Source of the DNA: Phaeodactylum tricornutum CCAP 1055/1 | Lineage: Eukaryota > Bacillariophyta > Bacillariophyceae > Surirellales > Neidiaceae | Assembly: GCF_000150955.2 (NCBI RefSeq) | Contig: NC_011669.1 | Location: 248,001 to 312,000, forward strand | Reading direction: 5' to 3' | Length of the DNA: 64,000 bases | In this document: piece by piece, positions 1-10,478 of the stretch | Layout of the letters: each line of letters begins with the position of its first letter | Numbering within the stretch: position 1 is the first letter of the stretch | The notes under the pieces: generated by a model | Told to the model about the DNA's origin: nothing | Seen by the model: only the letters and a program-made list of their open reading frames with translations | Databases searched by the model: none | Translations under genes and position numbers: made by a program

Positions 1-430
1 ATGACCGTACGGAGTCGACAGAGATAACGTCGCTGCTTTTGGACAATTTCTACTATCGAGGGACGAAGACCTTTTTCATTGCTGTGAATAGAGTGCATTT
101 TGATACCATACCAGAACGGGTGCTGCCGACCCAATTGGGAAAAGTAGGGGTGGGTTTGAGACGTTTGGAATCCTCCCAATTCTGGGGTTCACGGAGGAAT
201 GCGGAATCAGAACAAATATACATATATCTAGCGATTAATAACGCTCCCATAACGACAAACGACCCGAGCGACACGAAACGACACTTCCAGCGATAGTACC
301 GGAGGTCGCTTTCTCTAGCTCTATCATGGCTACGTTGTTTCGATTTGAACCATTCCTCGTTCTCTCTGACAAGTGACGGTGATTTGCATTCTCGACAGTC
401 TTTCTACAAACATAAACGAAACGCCCCGGT

Positions 431-1511
431 ATGAAACGAACCAAGGTCCCTCCCGTAATCCGTTGTCGGACGCCTGGAGCGGACGACACGGACGACCACG
501 ACGACCCTCCGGCCCAACAAAAACCTTGGAAGATGCTGCCCCCACTTCGCGGCACGGTGTCGAAACGTCCCAACGCCACCGGACCCCCGTCGCCGTTGGC
601 CACGAAAGTGGCTCGCGAAGATTGCGGAGATTCCGTAGCGCGGGTTACCATTCTTCCCGGATCGCTCGGGATCCCCGTATTTGGGGGACGGAAGTATTCG
701 GTGGCACCACCGAGCTCACCGCCGCCGTCGCTCCAACGGATATGTTCCATGGTATGGACGGGCCCCGCGCAAGCGGGGAAAACAACCTTGTTGCGATCGT
801 TTGTCCAACGAAAGTATTACCAGGCGTCCGAAAACTCCGTCCGTGTACAGTCTGACATCGATCACGAGCCCTGGGAGCTCGATTATTTTCGCAAGGATTA
901 TTCCTTTCAAACAAAGTCGGTCCAAGAGGCTGGTTCTCTCGACGTCATATCGATTCGGCTTCAGTGTTACGATTTATCTACTCCCTCGGATGTCGATCTC
1001 GACACGGAAATCCTTACCGGATTCGCAACGAGCGATTCTGAAGAAAGCGGAATACGTCTTCTTAACCGTGTCGAGCCTGGACCCCGACTTGGACGGCACC
1101 ATTCGAGACTGGACGACATGGTTACATTGGCAAATATCATCCTCGGCTTCGTTGCAATCCGACAACACGCCAAAAATGGTGCTTTTGTTGACGCAAGCTG
1201 ATCTGTTGCCGACACGGTACACATCCCCGTTTTCGTTGATACAGCTCGGTTCCCGCGTCGAGCAAATGTTTCAAAGCCCCCACCACGCCCAACTCCACTC
1301 CTACCATTTTTGTACCGCAACATTGGGCGATACAACCTGGGAATCTGTGGATGACATTGTGCGTCACGTGCTGGATGAGGATACACCACGGACGGCCAAA
1401 TTGTTTATGCATACACCGGAACGACTCTTGCCCGAGAAGACTCCGGTAACACCTGGCGATACGATTGACACTGTAGATCAAACGGCCGACGACTCCTCCT
1501 CCGCAACTTAA
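431..1511 (+). CDS. Divergent P-loop GTPase-like protein (frame change inside)
   Basis: Seen: a disordered, proline-rich N-terminus of about 100 residues leads into a Walker A/G1 motif GPAQAGKT (residues 111-118). Further on is a strand-like stretch ending CYDLS, and later KMVLLLTQAD, which resembles the G4 (N/T)KxD motif of Ras-like GTPases. The first part reads from the ATG at 431. The second part (ending at 1511) lies in another frame, and the sensible reading changes frame between about 1005 and 1035. No convincing intron of the right phase fits there (the best GT-AG pair gives only about 52 nt), so this is a real frameshift, a sequence error or an unusual intron. Inference: a small GTPase related to SR-beta or Rab-like proteins; subfamily not recognised. 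Confidence 0.55.
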
Positions 1512-1551
1512 ACACTAATCAAGTACATGTAAACTAAAATTTTATATCTTT

Positions 1552-2301
1552 CTAATCAAAGAAAGCAACGGTAGATGCCGGGCTACTAGTGCCCTCAACG
1601 AGAAAACCGTAGGAACTTCGGGAAGCACGGCGACGACGGTACACCACAGCTCCGACAACCAAAGCCAAAAAGGCACCAACCACAGCAATGGAGGCACCTT
1701 GGGTATAAGAACTTTGAGAGGGGACCATGGGCTCATCCCGGGCACCAATAGACGCGGCAACACCGGCGCTAGAAGTCGGGCTGGCCATCGCAGCCTCCGA
1801 AGCCCCAATCACCAGCAACTTCGGCGCGACGGAATTGATCTGTATCGTTGAGAGAGAAGGCGGCAAAGTGGGGGGCAAGCCATAGTCCAAACTGAACGCC
1901 CGTGGCATACTCATAGACATAGAAGGAACGCTGAAACTGGAAAACGCATCCGACTCGGCAAGTTCGCGAAAGGCCCTGCACGCAGAAAATCAGAAAAGGT
2001 TCCGTGAGTTTATTTCCTCTCAGAGTAAAATTGTGATTACTAGTCGTTCCGTGCTTCATTTGGTGTCAGCTGTGGCTGTTGAACGGATCACGTACATTTC
2101 TATATCGTTGGCAGGAGCCTCTTTCACAGCCGTCACGCGGCGGCCAAACTCCATTGAAGTTACACGATTTCCGGTAGCAGGAGTCTGGGCATGCTCAATA
2201 CGGAGGAGTGTGCGCCGATCAGCCGAGACTTGTCCCAGCAAGAGAACGACGACGACGCTCCAAGAGGCTCCCCAGCGAGCAGCGTTTAAAAGACGGACCA
2301 T
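1552..2301 (-). CDS. Single-span type I membrane protein, two exons
   Basis: Two exons give 209 residues: exon 1 2301-2096, intron 2095-1976 (donor GTACGT, acceptor TGCAG), exon 2 1975-1552. The splice joins AT|G and preserves the frame. The N-terminus has a signal-peptide core (WSVVVVLLLGQVSA). A short Ser/Pro-rich lumenal part follows, then one transmembrane segment (IAVVGAFLALVVGAVVY) and an RRRR stop-transfer tail of about 25 residues ending FFD. No enzyme domain is visible. The topology suggests a secretory-pathway or cell-surface protein with a short cytosolic tail. I do not recognise the family. It is convergent with the GTPase-like gene, only 40 bp away. Confidence 0.6.
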
Positions 2302-2848
2302 TGTTGAATTGTTTTGTGCGGACGATTCTCGGCAAGTCGGAGAACTTTTTTGTGAGAGCTTCTGATCCTGGAGTGGACGGGGACCGCACTGCGAAGGTGA
2401 GCGGTATAGACCATGCCGCGCACTGTGTATGTCCTGGATCGTGGCAAGGAATGCTCTGGAGAGTCGTCCAACGGTGTCTGCACCTCCAGTAGAGAAATAG
2501 CTCGCAGCAAAGTATTGGACCGACGCTGCTTTTCAAGTACTAAAGGAAACTATTTTGGAATCCTCGTTTGTTTGTAACGGGTATGAAATTTGACCCGTCT
2601 AAATGAGAATCTTCCTAAAAGGATGGAAACAGTATCAGTACCAATGACACCTTGGGAGAGCTTCGCACCACCCTCTTAGTCGATAAAGTATTGAGAGGTC
2701 GTCGCTAACCATACGGAAGAGAAAAGCAGCTAGAAAAACGGAGATACTGTAGCGTGGAATAAAACGGCCACCTTACTATTGATGGAACTAAAATTCTGTG
2801 ACAACCAACGGTCGTTCAAACTAGCGCGTAAAATTATTCGGTATGTGT

Positions 2849-3253
2849 TTACATGCCATTCTTACGCTGGATCCAGGCGGCGACGTGGGTTCCCCAGGCC
2901 AACGGACCTCCGAAGGATCCAGCGACATAGTACCACTTGACCCAGCTACCATTTTCGACGGCCCCCGGCACCTGCACGAGAACGTTGCTCATGGCAATTG
3001 AATAAGCGCATCCGCCGAGGAAGACAAGGGAGAGCATACCCAAAAGGCCCGAAGGCATCTTGGACATGATGGGTCCCAGGACCTTGGACGGCGGGTATTC
3101 ACCCTCCCAGTACGTATCTTCCGCCATGTTCAACGCGAAAGCCGAAGTTTCCTTGGCGACAAAGGTAGCCGGGGTTCGAATTTGAGAAGCAGGGACAAAA
3201 GCCTGGGCCATTGCGACCACCAAGGCAACGACGAAGAAGCTAAGTTTGGACAT
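2849..3253 (-). CDS. Small plastid-targeted membrane protein
   Basis: 134 residues from the ATG at 3253; an upstream in-frame extension is possible, but the internal Met gives the cleaner presequence. MSKLSFFVVALVVAMAQAF|VP is a bipartite plastid targeting signal: a hydrophobic signal peptide, then Phe at +1 of the ASAFAP-type cleavage motif. The mature part begins with an acidic Trp-rich stretch (TYWEGEYPP). It has one clear membrane segment (LLGMLSLVFLGGCAYSIAM) and a second, weakly hydrophobic Gly/Trp-rich stretch. Size and layout resemble a small thylakoid protein, possibly a photosystem accessory subunit, but I cannot name it. A perfect TGACGTCA element lies about 395 bp upstream. Confidence 0.65.
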   Translation of the reverse strand: MSKLSFFVVALVVAMAQAFVPASQIRTPATFVAKETSAFALNMAEDTYWEGEYPPSKVLGPIMSKMPSGLLGMLSLVFLGGCAYSIAMSNVLVQVPGAVENGSWVKWYYVAGSFGGPLAWGTHVAAWIQRKNGM

Positions 3254-4035
3254 GATATGCTTTATTTGTAGTAAAAGACTCTGCATTCAAGAGACAAAAG
3301 TGTGAGATATCCGTTAACGTTGAATGAAAATTGGCAGGGCGGCGTCTAACGAGGTATCCATATTTTGCAATGTAAAGCGCAACTGCCGAAGTAAATGGCC
3401 CTGAAATCCGAAATTTGTGCGATCTCGAATCCAATCCAATGATTCTCACTCGAATAGCTTCCGCTACTACCGAAACAACTTTGTACACAGGCACCTAGTT
3501 GTATCTTCCTCCCTTTCGTTTCCAACACCATCGTCGTACCTTTCGATCCGAGTATAGACTCACGAAGCGCCGCCGACGCTGCGGCAGCACATCTCTAGCG
3601 TGAGGGTATCCCCAGGACTTGAAGCCTCAAGATCGGGCCGAACCGGGTGACGTCAAGTGACATGTTTGGATTCCCGTGAACGATTATGATTCACCTTAGG
3701 GACGTAAACTTTAGAATCGGCCATATTTACGTTTGCCATACTCGGCGTCTGCACTTTTAAGGTATTGTAAGATTGATATCCATTTGTCGGCGTCTGTACT
3801 GTAGAAGATTCAAGGTTCGTGTTGCAAAAATTGGGCTTTCCTAATCCGAACGATATCGAAGAGAGTTCGTCGTAGTTCTCTCCGAGAAATCACACCATCT
3901 GGATCAATGTAGGACTAGCTAGCTACTTCTTGCCAACGCAACGGCAACACGTCCCACTTCTTCAATCTTCTCCGCACGACAGAAGAACCCGTTTCTCGCC
4001 GCTGGGAAAAAGCGATCCAAACCCTCCGATCACGA
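3254..4035. other. Divergent intergenic region
   Basis: About 780 bp between the plastid protein gene (minus) and the kinase-like gene (plus). It holds the TGACGTCA palindrome at 3648 and no convincing coding sequence. It probably contains both promoters. Confidence 0.6.
3648..3655. promoter_or_regulatory. Palindromic CRE-type bZIP site TGACGTCA
   Basis: An exact 8-bp CRE palindrome in non-coding DNA between two divergent genes. Known: TGACGT-type elements in P. tricornutum carbonic anhydrase promoters respond to CO2/cAMP and light through bZIP factors. Inference: possible CO2 or light control of the plastid protein gene on the minus strand. A single 8-mer may occur by chance. Confidence 0.35.
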
Positions 4036-5961
4036 ATGCTTTCTGACAGTGAGAGGAAGAAACACAAAACACGTAAATTGAGTCTGCCGAAGCTTACCAT
4101 GGCACCTGAAATAAAAGATAACGCAAGACTCATCGATTCTCCACATGGAGATCTACAGATCTCTCCGAACGGATCGTTCGATATACCAGACGGATACGGT
4201 CTATTCATTCAACTAGCGGCAACGTCCGAAAGAGTCTTTTTGGAAACGGAACCGGATTGCCATTTTCCAAAAATACATCCCAACTGCTACGCCCCCGAAG
4301 CGCTGCGAGACTTGTACCTCTTAAAAGGCGGCGGCAGTGGTACGGCCGTTTTTCACGGCTGGCATCCCAAGTTGGGTTCCATTGTGATGAAACATGGAGG
4401 CGCCAAGGACACCCGAGAAGTCTTCTCCTTGGCGGAAATTCGCCGAGAGCTTGAAGCCCGCGGTGGAACGGAAGAAACGATTGACGTTGCCGGAGTCTCG
4501 GCCGACGCAATGCGACGTAGGATACCAGAATTCGTAGGAGTGTACATTTCGAAACATCACGTGCGGAATCGTGCCAGAGAACTATGGAGCACTCTACGAG
4601 AAACCTCTTTACACAATCTCTTGTCGCTCAACACGGTCGCTGATGAGGAAATGGATCTCGACGATTCCTTGAATGAACACGACCGTCGCAAACGACGAGA
4701 TTCGATCACGGAACGTTTGGATGCTGTTAAGGAAAAACGCGAATTTCGAGTCTGTCGAGGCGAAGATACTGGGTTCGAAGTGCTGTTCAGGCGCGTACTT
4801 TTGCACATTCCAGCTTTTGATGCTGATGGAGTAATTACCGATGGATTGCGCTTTTTGTACGAATTGGCTGACCAGCTGGCAACTGAACAAGAACGGCAGT
4901 ACTGGAAAGTTACCCTGTGTCAGAAGACAATTGGTGGTGCGAACGCTGAGAATGGTGCATCAGTTTTGACACGAGGCGGTCTCAAGGGGAGCCTGCAGCA
5001 GAAGTTAATTCAAGAGTTTTCGCAAGTTATGCAGGATTTGCAGAATTTGACATTGCCGAACGAGCGTAGTGGTGTCGAGGCGGTTCGAGTCGAGGTAGAT
5101 TCTCTCCGTGTGAGCCGCGATATTTTGACTGTCTCCAAAATGGCAGATAGCTTTTGTGGTTCCGCGATACTCAAAAATTTTAAGCCGAACGGTGGACGGT
5201 TCTTCAAGTTGAGAGAGATGGGCTCGCTTTTCCGAAACAGCAAGGAGCTTCTACTCGCCCCCGGCGAAGCAAAACCTGCCAAATATCTGGGTATGATTTT
5301 AGAGCGTGGTTCCAAACTTTCCTGCGTTTTTCATGAAGTTTTCGCCGTCCACTCGGCCCTGGATGCAATGGAAGGTAGCTGGTTGGATGTTCTAGAGCAT
5401 GCAACGTCTCTGACACAAAAGTCGGCAACGGACCGTATCTGGACATGCGGCCTGACGGATGCCGGTTTGCACAATACGTTCCTATCCGAAGAACGCGGAC
5501 TGGAACTTTTTGATTTAGGCGAGCCTCAGCTTGTCCCGCAACCGGCATTTCTCACCAAATTCCTCATGTCCTTTTTTCACACACTGGGTATGCAGGAAGG
5601 CGACGACGGGAAATGGGTGCGACGATTTGTAGTTGCGAGTGGCAAACTGAGCCTGACGGAGGATACGAGGGCCTTGCTTCCATACATATACAAAGCGTTC
5701 GAAGAAAACATGGACCACTTCATCTATAACATCTTTGGAGGTGACGAGAATGTGCGATCGCTGCTTCACAAGTACGTGGTGCTGCAGCTTCTTTCCGATG
5801 CTGCCTTTTGCCTTGCTCGATGGGAAAGAAAGGGCGGTGGTAAGGAGCGGATCCGCAATACTGGTTCGCTGCATAAATGGCTCTGGAGAAGTTTGTGGGA
5901 CATTTACATTGCCTCGGATGTGCACCACCGGCTCATTCTAAAGGCAAACATTCATAAGTAG
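4036..5961 (+). CDS. Divergent protein kinase-like fold protein, 641 aa
   Basis: Intronless. No family comes to mind, but kinase-fold landmarks occur in the right order. They are a glycine-rich loop GGGSGTAVF (about 98-106), a beta-3-like VMK with Lys119, and a helix C-like SLAEIRREL with Glu134/138. Near the C-terminus is LTDAGLHN, whose Asp475 and Asn480 have the D-x4-N spacing of the HRDxxxxN catalytic loop; LFDLGEP follows, with Asp493 in the DFG position. About 330 residues separate the lobes, far more than usual, with basic and acidic helices between, so a large insert splits the domain. This suggests an atypical or small-molecule kinase related to APH/AFK-like folds. No signal peptide is seen. 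The identification rests on motif order only. Confidence 0.5.
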   Translation: MLSDSERKKHKTRKLSLPKLTMAPEIKDNARLIDSPHGDLQISPNGSFDIPDGYGLFIQLAATSERVFLETEPDCHFPKIHPNCYAPEALRDLYLLKGGGSGTAVFHGWHPKLGSIVMKHGGAKDTREVFSLAEIRRELEARGGTEETIDVAGVSADAMRRRIPEFVGVYISKHHVRNRARELWSTLRETSLHNLLSLNTVADEEMDLDDSLNEHDRRKRRDSITERLDAVKEKREFRVCRGEDTGFEVLFRRVLLHIPAFDADGVITDGLRFLYELADQLATEQERQYWKVTLCQKTIGGANAENGASVLTRGGLKGSLQQKLIQEFSQVMQDLQNLTLPNERSGVEAVRVEVDSLRVSRDILTVSKMADSFCGSAILKNFKPNGGRFFKLREMGSLFRNSKELLLAPGEAKPAKYLGMILERGSKLSCVFHEVFAVHSALDAMEGSWLDVLEHATSLTQKSATDRIWTCGLTDAGLHNTFLSEERGLELFDLGEPQLVPQPAFLTKFLMSFFHTLGMQEGDDGKWVRRFVVASGKLSLTEDTRALLPYIYKAFEENMDHFIYNIFGGDENVRSLLHKYVVLQLLSDAAFCLARWERKGGGKERIRNTGSLHKWLWRSLWDIYIASDVHHRLILKANIHK

Positions 5962-6209
5962 TAGTCTGGGTATTAGGTTTTACTAGTTCTTCATTAGATT
6001 CTCCTTACCAAACGGCTTATGCGCATCTACAGCCCGCAGTGGTCCACTGAGGGTAGGAAGGATTCTAACGGGCTCGACACCCTTCCCAGCAGGCCACCAG
6101 CATTTGTCTGTCGTTCACTCTCCAGTACTTCCTGGTCCAAAATATCCCTGCGCGAACAGTAAGGAACGGACGAGATAAGTATTGAGTGTCGAACTGTACC
6201 CTCCTTTTG

Positions 6210-6614
6210 CTATCTAACATCTTCCTTTTCTTGGACTCGTTCCAAGAGATTTTCGGGTAGAATCTGCGTATCGTAGATCTCGTGCGCCATGGCGGGGTCG
6301 CTTTCTAATACATCAAGCATGGCGTCTACCACCGCAGTGGATAGATTGTTGGGTAAAACTACGGATTTGACGTAGTCCGGCTGCAAGTGCTTGGCGGCGA
6401 AGATGGATGATCCGGTCCAACAATCACCCGCCGGCCCGACGTGCAAATACAGTCTTTTATCACCGGTTACGTCCTTGGACAACAACAACGACGACGCGGA
6501 TGATGTATAGAGCCGGGATTCCGTAAGATTCCATATATTCCCAGTCCGCGACCAGCCGGTGCATGCTCTAGTTCGAGAAGCAGCCGAGAGCGAGCGCCTG
6601 GTGAGCGGCAGCAT
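6210..6614 (-). CDS. Small protein with mitochondrial-type presequence
   Basis: 134 residues from the ATG at 6614; the longer frame upstream begins only with GTG. The first 50 residues are rich in Arg, Ser and Thr and poor in acid residues (MLPLTRRSLSAASRTRA), as in matrix-targeting presequences. The mature part has a conserved-looking core (KRLYLHVGPAGDCWTGSSIF) followed by an acidic helical tail. There is no membrane span and I do not recognise a domain. It may be a small mitochondrial enzyme subunit. The neighbouring MFS gene is transcribed divergently. Confidence 0.5.
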   Translation of the reverse strand: MLPLTRRSLSAASRTRACTGWSRTGNIWNLTESRLYTSSASSLLLSKDVTGDKRLYLHVGPAGDCWTGSSIFAAKHLQPDYVKSVVLPNNLSTAVVDAMLDVLESDPAMAHEIYDTQILPENLLERVQEKEDVR

Positions 6615-7114
6615 CGCGCCCCAAAGGAACGATCGAACTATTGATAGCACCCAACAAAGTCACTGAGCGAAAGCCTCCGTGACAACGTTTTTGAAAAGAG
6701 AGTTTACGAACAGCAATATCTGCTTTTCGGTTTGACATTATTGCTTTGGGTCGTCTCCGGTTGCTCCCGCTCCTCGTCCATCGTAACATCGTGAATCCTG
6801 AACACGCACAGAGCACTGTCTTCAAGTGATTTTTGCGTTCTCGACTTATAAGCAAGTATGTCGTGTATTGTATCGCAGACGACATGTTTACTGTTAACTA
6901 TCATTCACGGGTCTTTGTTCGTCAGGGCCAAACCGTGGTACCATACACGAGAGCATTCGCAAGAGAAACCTCTCATTCCCGTGCCAATCCGGCAACCCCG
7001 ACTATCTTCCAAAGCTGTATCATGACCATGGGTCCAACTGTAGCAACGACGTCACCCATTGCCTACGATATCTCAAACGAGTCTAGGAAAATCCTACGGA
7101 TCTGAGTTGCAGCC
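6615..7114. other. Divergent intergenic region
   Basis: 500 bp between the small mitochondrial-type gene and the MFS transporter. It contains short open frames with no coding character. Both promoters probably lie here. Confidence 0.5.
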
Positions 7115-8905
7115 ATGTCGCTGCTATTTTCTCCAGGCACAAACAGCGCGGCCCGAACGACTCGAGTGCTGAAAGGTCCGACGCCGACTCCATCGACGAA
7201 GTCTCACGTGGCGCTGTCTTCTTCCGAACCAACGGCCGTGCATGTTCCTTCGGAAGTGCCATCCCACATTTCGACCATTGACACCCAGTGGCAACACCTG
7301 TATGTTCTACCCGTGCTGCTCCTGGAATTCCTCGCGGTTGCCTTGACCCGAGCAGTGCTACCTTCGCTCCTCCTCCAACAGTACGGTTCTTCCGTGTACC
7401 TGGTGATGGGCATCGCCGATTGCGTGCGCGGTCTTTTGGCCTTTTGTGCCTGTCCAATATTCGGCAAGCTTTCGGACTTGATTGGACGAAGAATATGCCT
7501 ATTTGTGACGGTAATGGGAACGTGTGCCCCAGTTTGCTCCCTGGCATTTTTTTCTTGGAAGGAAACGATTCCTTCTGCGACCGAATGGGATGGGCCTCTG
7601 CAAGGAGCGTCAGTAGATACAGCCAGCGAAATCGATGACCCCTGGTCCATGTTGGGTGGAAACGAACTCTCAGGAGAGCAACGCGATGCCGTGCACCCGT
7701 ACGCCGTAACCGTATTCATTGTATTGCTGTCGCTTTCCGGGATCTTCTCGTCCACCTTTACTCTCGTCTTTGCCTACATATCCGATACCGTCCGACAGCA
7801 AGACGAACGCGTGTCAGCGTACGGACTCGCGCTCGCCACCTTTGGCCTCAGCTTTACAATCGGACCCATGGCGGGCGGCTACTTGGCACAAACCAACAAG
7901 CAGTACGTCTTTCTTTCGTCTCTTATTCTCACTATTGTGGACCTTGCCTATATCTATTTTATCCTTCCCGAATCACGGATACAGCAAGACGGTTCCACCT
8001 TCGACTCTCTTAACAAAAGCAGCATCTCACTCATGACTCTGGATCACAACTTTTCCTGGAATCCCTGGGACACTCTCAAACTCATCACGGCTGATCCATT
8101 TCTGCGCAAGGTCGGCCAAGTTGCCTTTCTTTACTATACCGGACTCTGGGCGCTCATCAGTACGCTGTCGGTGTATGCCGTCCGGCGTTTCCATTTGAAC
8201 CCGGAACGACTCGGCGAACTCATGTCAGCGTTGGGGCTGTGCACGATGGTTGCGGAGGCCGTCTTGGTTCGTGTCATGGTTCCGCTTTTAGGGGAGAAGA
8301 AAGCCACGAAAGTTGGTCTTGTTTCATTCGCACTGCAGTGTGTTGTGTTGGGGTTTGCCTATGAGGGATGGCATCTGTTTGTCTGCGCAGGCTTTTCCCT
8401 GCTCGGTAATTTAGTGTACCCCAGTTTGACGTCGCTTGTCAGTGGCAGCGTTGAACCCGATGCTGTGGGAGAAGCACTCGGAGCCGTCAACGGAATAAAA
8501 GCGTTAACCGAAGGCATTGGCCCTTTGGTGTTCGGAAGTCTCATGACAATATCGGAAAACTCGGCTTTACCGGGATGGCCGTACCTAATTGCAGCGCTGC
8601 TCGTCGTGGCTGCGTATCAAGCCGCCGATCAGTTGCCTGACCCCGAAGAGGACGATTACATCCACGAGCTAGAACGGAAAAAACGACGTGCGCCGAACGG
8701 GATATTCATGAGAAACCCAGATGCCAGCAGAGACGACAGTGAGGAGGAACTGGAAGGGCTTCTGTCAGAAATTGAGGATAGCGACATTGATGGGACGGGC
8801 TATCCAGCAGAGGACCCTTCCGACGACGAAGACAGATCTCGATTGCCTCACACGTTTGCTTCGCTGATTCAGTTATCTCCGCTTCGAAGTGCAAAAAGCC
8901 CGTGA
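7115..8905 (+). CDS. MFS transporter, HIAT1/MFSD14-like
   Basis: 596 residues, intronless, with about 12 hydrophobic segments between residues 60 and 510. The loop GKLSDLIGRR is the MFS motif between TM2 and TM3. The segment LSGIFSSTFTLVFAYISD-x-V-x-QQDER-x-SAYGLALATF closely matches the TM4-TM5 region of animal HIAT1/MFSD14 and bacterial TetA-like proteins, and the following GPMAGGYL is also typical. The N-terminal 60 residues are Ser/Thr-rich. The C-terminal 90 residues are very acidic (DPEEDD, DSEEELEGLLSEIEDSD) and probably cytosolic. The substrate is unknown; animal relatives act in Golgi/lysosomal trafficking. Confidence 0.85.
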   Translation: MSLLFSPGTNSAARTTRVLKGPTPTPSTKSHVALSSSEPTAVHVPSEVPSHISTIDTQWQHLYVLPVLLLEFLAVALTRAVLPSLLLQQYGSSVYLVMGIADCVRGLLAFCACPIFGKLSDLIGRRICLFVTVMGTCAPVCSLAFFSWKETIPSATEWDGPLQGASVDTASEIDDPWSMLGGNELSGEQRDAVHPYAVTVFIVLLSLSGIFSSTFTLVFAYISDTVRQQDERVSAYGLALATFGLSFTIGPMAGGYLAQTNKQYVFLSSLILTIVDLAYIYFILPESRIQQDGSTFDSLNKSSISLMTLDHNFSWNPWDTLKLITADPFLRKVGQVAFLYYTGLWALISTLSVYAVRRFHLNPERLGELMSALGLCTMVAEAVLVRVMVPLLGEKKATKVGLVSFALQCVVLGFAYEGWHLFVCAGFSLLGNLVYPSLTSLVSGSVEPDAVGEALGAVNGIKALTEGIGPLVFGSLMTISENSALPGWPYLIAALLVVAAYQAADQLPDPEEDDYIHELERKKRRAPNGIFMRNPDASRDDSEEELEGLLSEIEDSDIDGTGYPAEDPSDDEDRSRLPHTFASLIQLSPLRSAKSP

Positions 8906-9413
8906 GCTTGCTATCTTCGTTCCTCACTTACAATTGGACGTAGTTCGTGCAAAAGGAAAAACATAATATCGAGAAGCTGAAGAAGAAGCTGTATGCAATT
9001 TGTTCAAGCTGTTTTAAAATAGGCGCCTCTCTCTAGAGAGCGTAGAGTGGGACACTTTGTCACGTAGTTTTTACAATATGATGTGCTCCTAATATAAATC
9101 GCCCGCAGTCAACCATACTTACAGTTTGACATTCGTATCTCCGTTGGTGCACGCCACCCAGCCATGAAGGCTTCGAAAATCTGAGTCGTGTTTTTCTTCA
9201 GTACCGTCGTGAGTACGAAAAAAAAGTGAAAATTTCAGATCCGACACACCCCAGGTTTTTCCGTGTTTGGCCGAACATTACCCGAACTTTCGAACAGAGC
9301 TAGTTTGTAGAGTGTATGATCTCATCGCGGTAACCTAGTACAAATACTCAACCTCATGATGAACATTTTATACTTTAAGATATAGAATAAAATGACGGAA
9401 AAAGCAGCATAGA
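8906..9413. other. Convergent intergenic region
   Basis: About 500 bp of AT-rich sequence between the 3' ends of the MFS and DUF6824 genes. I see no gene or repeat in it. Confidence 0.5.
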
Positions 9414-10478
9414 TCAAAGCCCATTATCGTTTTCCAAACGCCGCTTCAAAAGCTTGATACGAGGTCCAAGCGACGAATTGGACCTTTTAGACTGCTTCGA
9501 AGATTCTTCGTCTCCCGATACGCTCGCCGTAATATTCATGGAAGAGTCGGGTGATCGAGTCATTAACAGTAAGTCACAATTGTTATCCATTCCTGGGGTC
9601 GTGCTCGCAGCGGCACGGGCTAGCGCATCCAAACTTGTTCGGCGCTTCTTCGTTGGAGAGTTTAGCTCAGGCTGGGCGGTTTCGACTAGCACCAGGCCGG
9701 GTCCACAGCCTTCCTCAGTTTTTTCTTCGGCGCCCTTAATGGGACTGCCGTTGCGCAAGTCAGGTGCGCCTTCTCGAAGAGCTTGCGAAGTCTTTTCGCG
9801 GGCCTTGGTGTTGCCAACATCTACCCAGACGTTGTCTCCGGTACCTTTCTTGATGAAACGCCCGCCGAGCTGGCGAACCGTGTACACGATACTCTCGGCA
9901 ATGCGAGGCTTGTTTCGACGCTTGGCAGATATATAGGCCGGCTGGCAGGCCTTGACGAGGTGACGGTAAAACACGTTTCCCGAATGATGGTTGGTTTCCC
10001 CGCCTCGTCCCAACAGCACATCGTTCAGTAATACCTTCTCGATTGGATCAGTTGGGGACTTGATTAATGAAGAAGTTGACCTTTCGGCTAATCCCATTAC
10101 TGACATGAGGTTATCCATCGCACTCTGAGCAACAGCGATGGAGGATTCCGACAGTTCGGTCGGCGAAGAAGCGTCTGGAGTGCGGCCACCTTCAGATGAG
10201 GAATTTTGTGGTTGAGGCGTCGGCAATACTGGTGCGTGAAAGGTAAAGCCGTGTGGAGAAGCAAATTGCGAAAAATCAGTAGATACAATTCGCGAAGCTG
10301 GCATAAACGCCGACCGCGAAGGCAGAGTGGGAGGCTGGCTTCCGAAAGAAGATAGGTGCGATGGTCCTTCAATGGCGCCATCCTGTGGCGATACGGCACC
10401 ACGGCTTACAGTGTCTTCGCGTGCGCTTGCGCGCTCAAGCTGAGCTACAGCAAGAGCAATAGATTCAAGTCCTGCCAT
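9414..10478 (-). CDS. DUF6824-domain protein, 354 aa
   Basis: Intronless. The N-terminal 145 residues are low-complexity Ser/Pro-rich. Residues about 151-240 hold the DUF6824 domain: NDVLLGRGGETNHHSGN, then FYRHLVKACQPAYISAKRR, IAESIVYTVRQLGGRF and KAREKTSQALREG. This small domain has expanded in diatoms and is often assumed to be regulatory or nucleic-acid binding; no biochemical role is known to me. The C-terminal 110 residues are Ser-rich with basic KKRR and LLKRRL patches that could be nuclear signals. A second DUF6824 gene lies 15 kb away on the same strand with no similarity outside the domain. Confidence 0.85.
   Translation of the reverse strand: MAGLESIALAVAQLERASAREDTVSRGAVSPQDGAIEGPSHLSSFGSQPPTLPSRSAFMPASRIVSTDFSQFASPHGFTFHAPVLPTPQPQNSSSEGGRTPDASSPTELSESSIAVAQSAMDNLMSVMGLAERSTSSLIKSPTDPIEKVLLNDVLLGRGGETNHHSGNVFYRHLVKACQPAYISAKRRNKPRIAESIVYTVRQLGGRFIKKGTGDNVWVDVGNTKAREKTSQALREGAPDLRNGSPIKGAEEKTEEGCGPGLVLVETAQPELNSPTKKRRTSLDALARAAASTTPGMDNNCDLLLMTRSPDSSMNITASVSGDEESSKQSKRSNSSLGPRIKLLKRRLENDNGL

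Noticed and set aside
1-430. Coding sequence at the window start
   Set aside because: Overlapping short frames on both strands with no motif; probably the upstream region of the GTPase-like gene.
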